Positions 63,867-64,000 of a DNA stretch of 64,000 nt are shown one piece after another. This DNA is from Pelosinus sp. IPA-1 (GTDB lineage Bacteria > Bacillota > Negativicutes > DSM-13327): positions 682,001 to 746,000 of the forward strand of contig NZ_BSVC01000001.1 in the NCBI RefSeq assembly GCF_030269905.1, in the 5' to 3' direction. A model generated the notes under the pieces. The model did no database searches and was not told the DNA's origin. It saw only the letters and a program-made list of their open reading frames with translations. Each line of letters begins with the position of its first letter. The stretch's first letter is position 1. The position numbers were made by a program, and so were the translations under genes.

Positions 63867-63901
63867 TAAGAGCATAGGTTGTAGCCTGTGCTTTTTTGTT
63901 T
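63867..63901 (+). terminator. Terminator of the putative 6S RNA
   Basis: AGCATAGG and CCTGTGCT pair (one A-G mismatch) around TTGTAG, followed by TTTTTGTTT. Confidence 0.7.
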
Positions 63902-63929
63902 ACGGCATAGTTAAGAGTATCGAGTTAAA

Positions 63930-63960
63930 GGAAAAACCAGCACTGAGTAAGTGCTGGTCT
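63930..63960 (-). terminator. Terminator for a minus-strand gene to the right
   Basis: On the minus strand ACCAGCAC-TTACTCA-GTGCTGGT is followed by TTTTCC. A minus-strand frame at the window edge ends in TAA at 63982-63984 (RRYIK then stop), which may be the C-terminus of that gene, but too little is visible to name it. Confidence 0.55.
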
Positions 63961-64000
63961 TCAAAGAAGGACTTTATCTTTTTACTTAATGTAACGACGC

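Noticed and set aside
63930-63960. T-box or riboswitch at the right edge
   Set aside because: Only one hairpin with a minus-strand U-tract is visible, so a plain terminator explains it.

Overview
The window looks like chromosome from a diderm, spore-forming Firmicute of the Negativicutes (Sporomusaceae, Pelosinus-like). This is an inference. It rests on low G+C, strong AGGAGG ribosome sites, many TTG/GTG starts, a C-terminal outer-membrane-barrel signature at the left edge, an RND/MFP efflux pair that needs an outer membrane, a SPOCS-domain (spore-associated) protein, a FliB-like flagellin methylase and a one-chain pyruvate:ferredoxin oxidoreductase. No tRNA, rRNA, CRISPR array, transposase or phage gene was found.

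Layout. 1-4.9 kb: end of an outer-membrane protein, a sensor kinase/HD-GYP regulator pair and deoD. 4.9-9.9 kb: TPP riboswitch and thiS-G-H-F-E-C. 10-11.3 kb: trxB-trxA on the minus strand. 11.5-21.4 kb: a TerC-family protein, then a tandem guanine + PRPP (ykkC-type) riboswitch ahead of a purine permease and purE-C-F-M-N-H-D. 21.6-32.3 kb: a sugar locus. Lyxose isomerase, PfkB kinase and class II aldolase lie on the minus strand. Opposite them are a kinase/response regulator/membrane-anchored binding protein trio, a ribose-type ABC importer, and a fructokinase-like gene broken by one in-frame TAA. 32.3-33.7 kb: SAM-I riboswitch, an unrecognised 65-aa protein and LarE. 33.8-38 kb: SPOCS protein, HipA-like kinase, a low-complexity repeat protein and a FliB-like protein. 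38-43 kb: MarR-MFP-RND efflux operon. 43-50 kb: small metabolic and regulatory genes separated by a family of structured repeats. 50-58 kb: Rrf2/oxidoreductase pair, AraC regulator, ddl, uspA, DUF456, DUF421, MFS transporter and a GlpA-like flavoprotein. 58-64 kb: a hypothetical gene, nifJ, a GNAT and a probable 6S RNA.

The most unusual structure is a 236-nt intergenic element with two full copies (44339-44574 and 48699-48934, opposite orientation), one deleted copy (46916-47048) and one outer-stem relic (49824-49890). The full copies differ by paired, compensatory changes inside two hairpins, which points to selection on a folded RNA or single-stranded DNA. One copy supplies the last codons and the stop of the dioxygenase gene beside it. 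A second, unrelated 85-nt module occurs twice (9918-10002 and 43493-43576), each time followed by a perfect but sequence-unrelated terminator hairpin.

Five RNA control elements act on cofactor, purine and sulfur metabolism: TPP, guanine, PRPP and SAM aptamers, plus a probable 6S RNA. All four aptamers are followed by intrinsic terminators, so premature termination is the likely mode. All functional calls come from reading the sequence; no database search was run.
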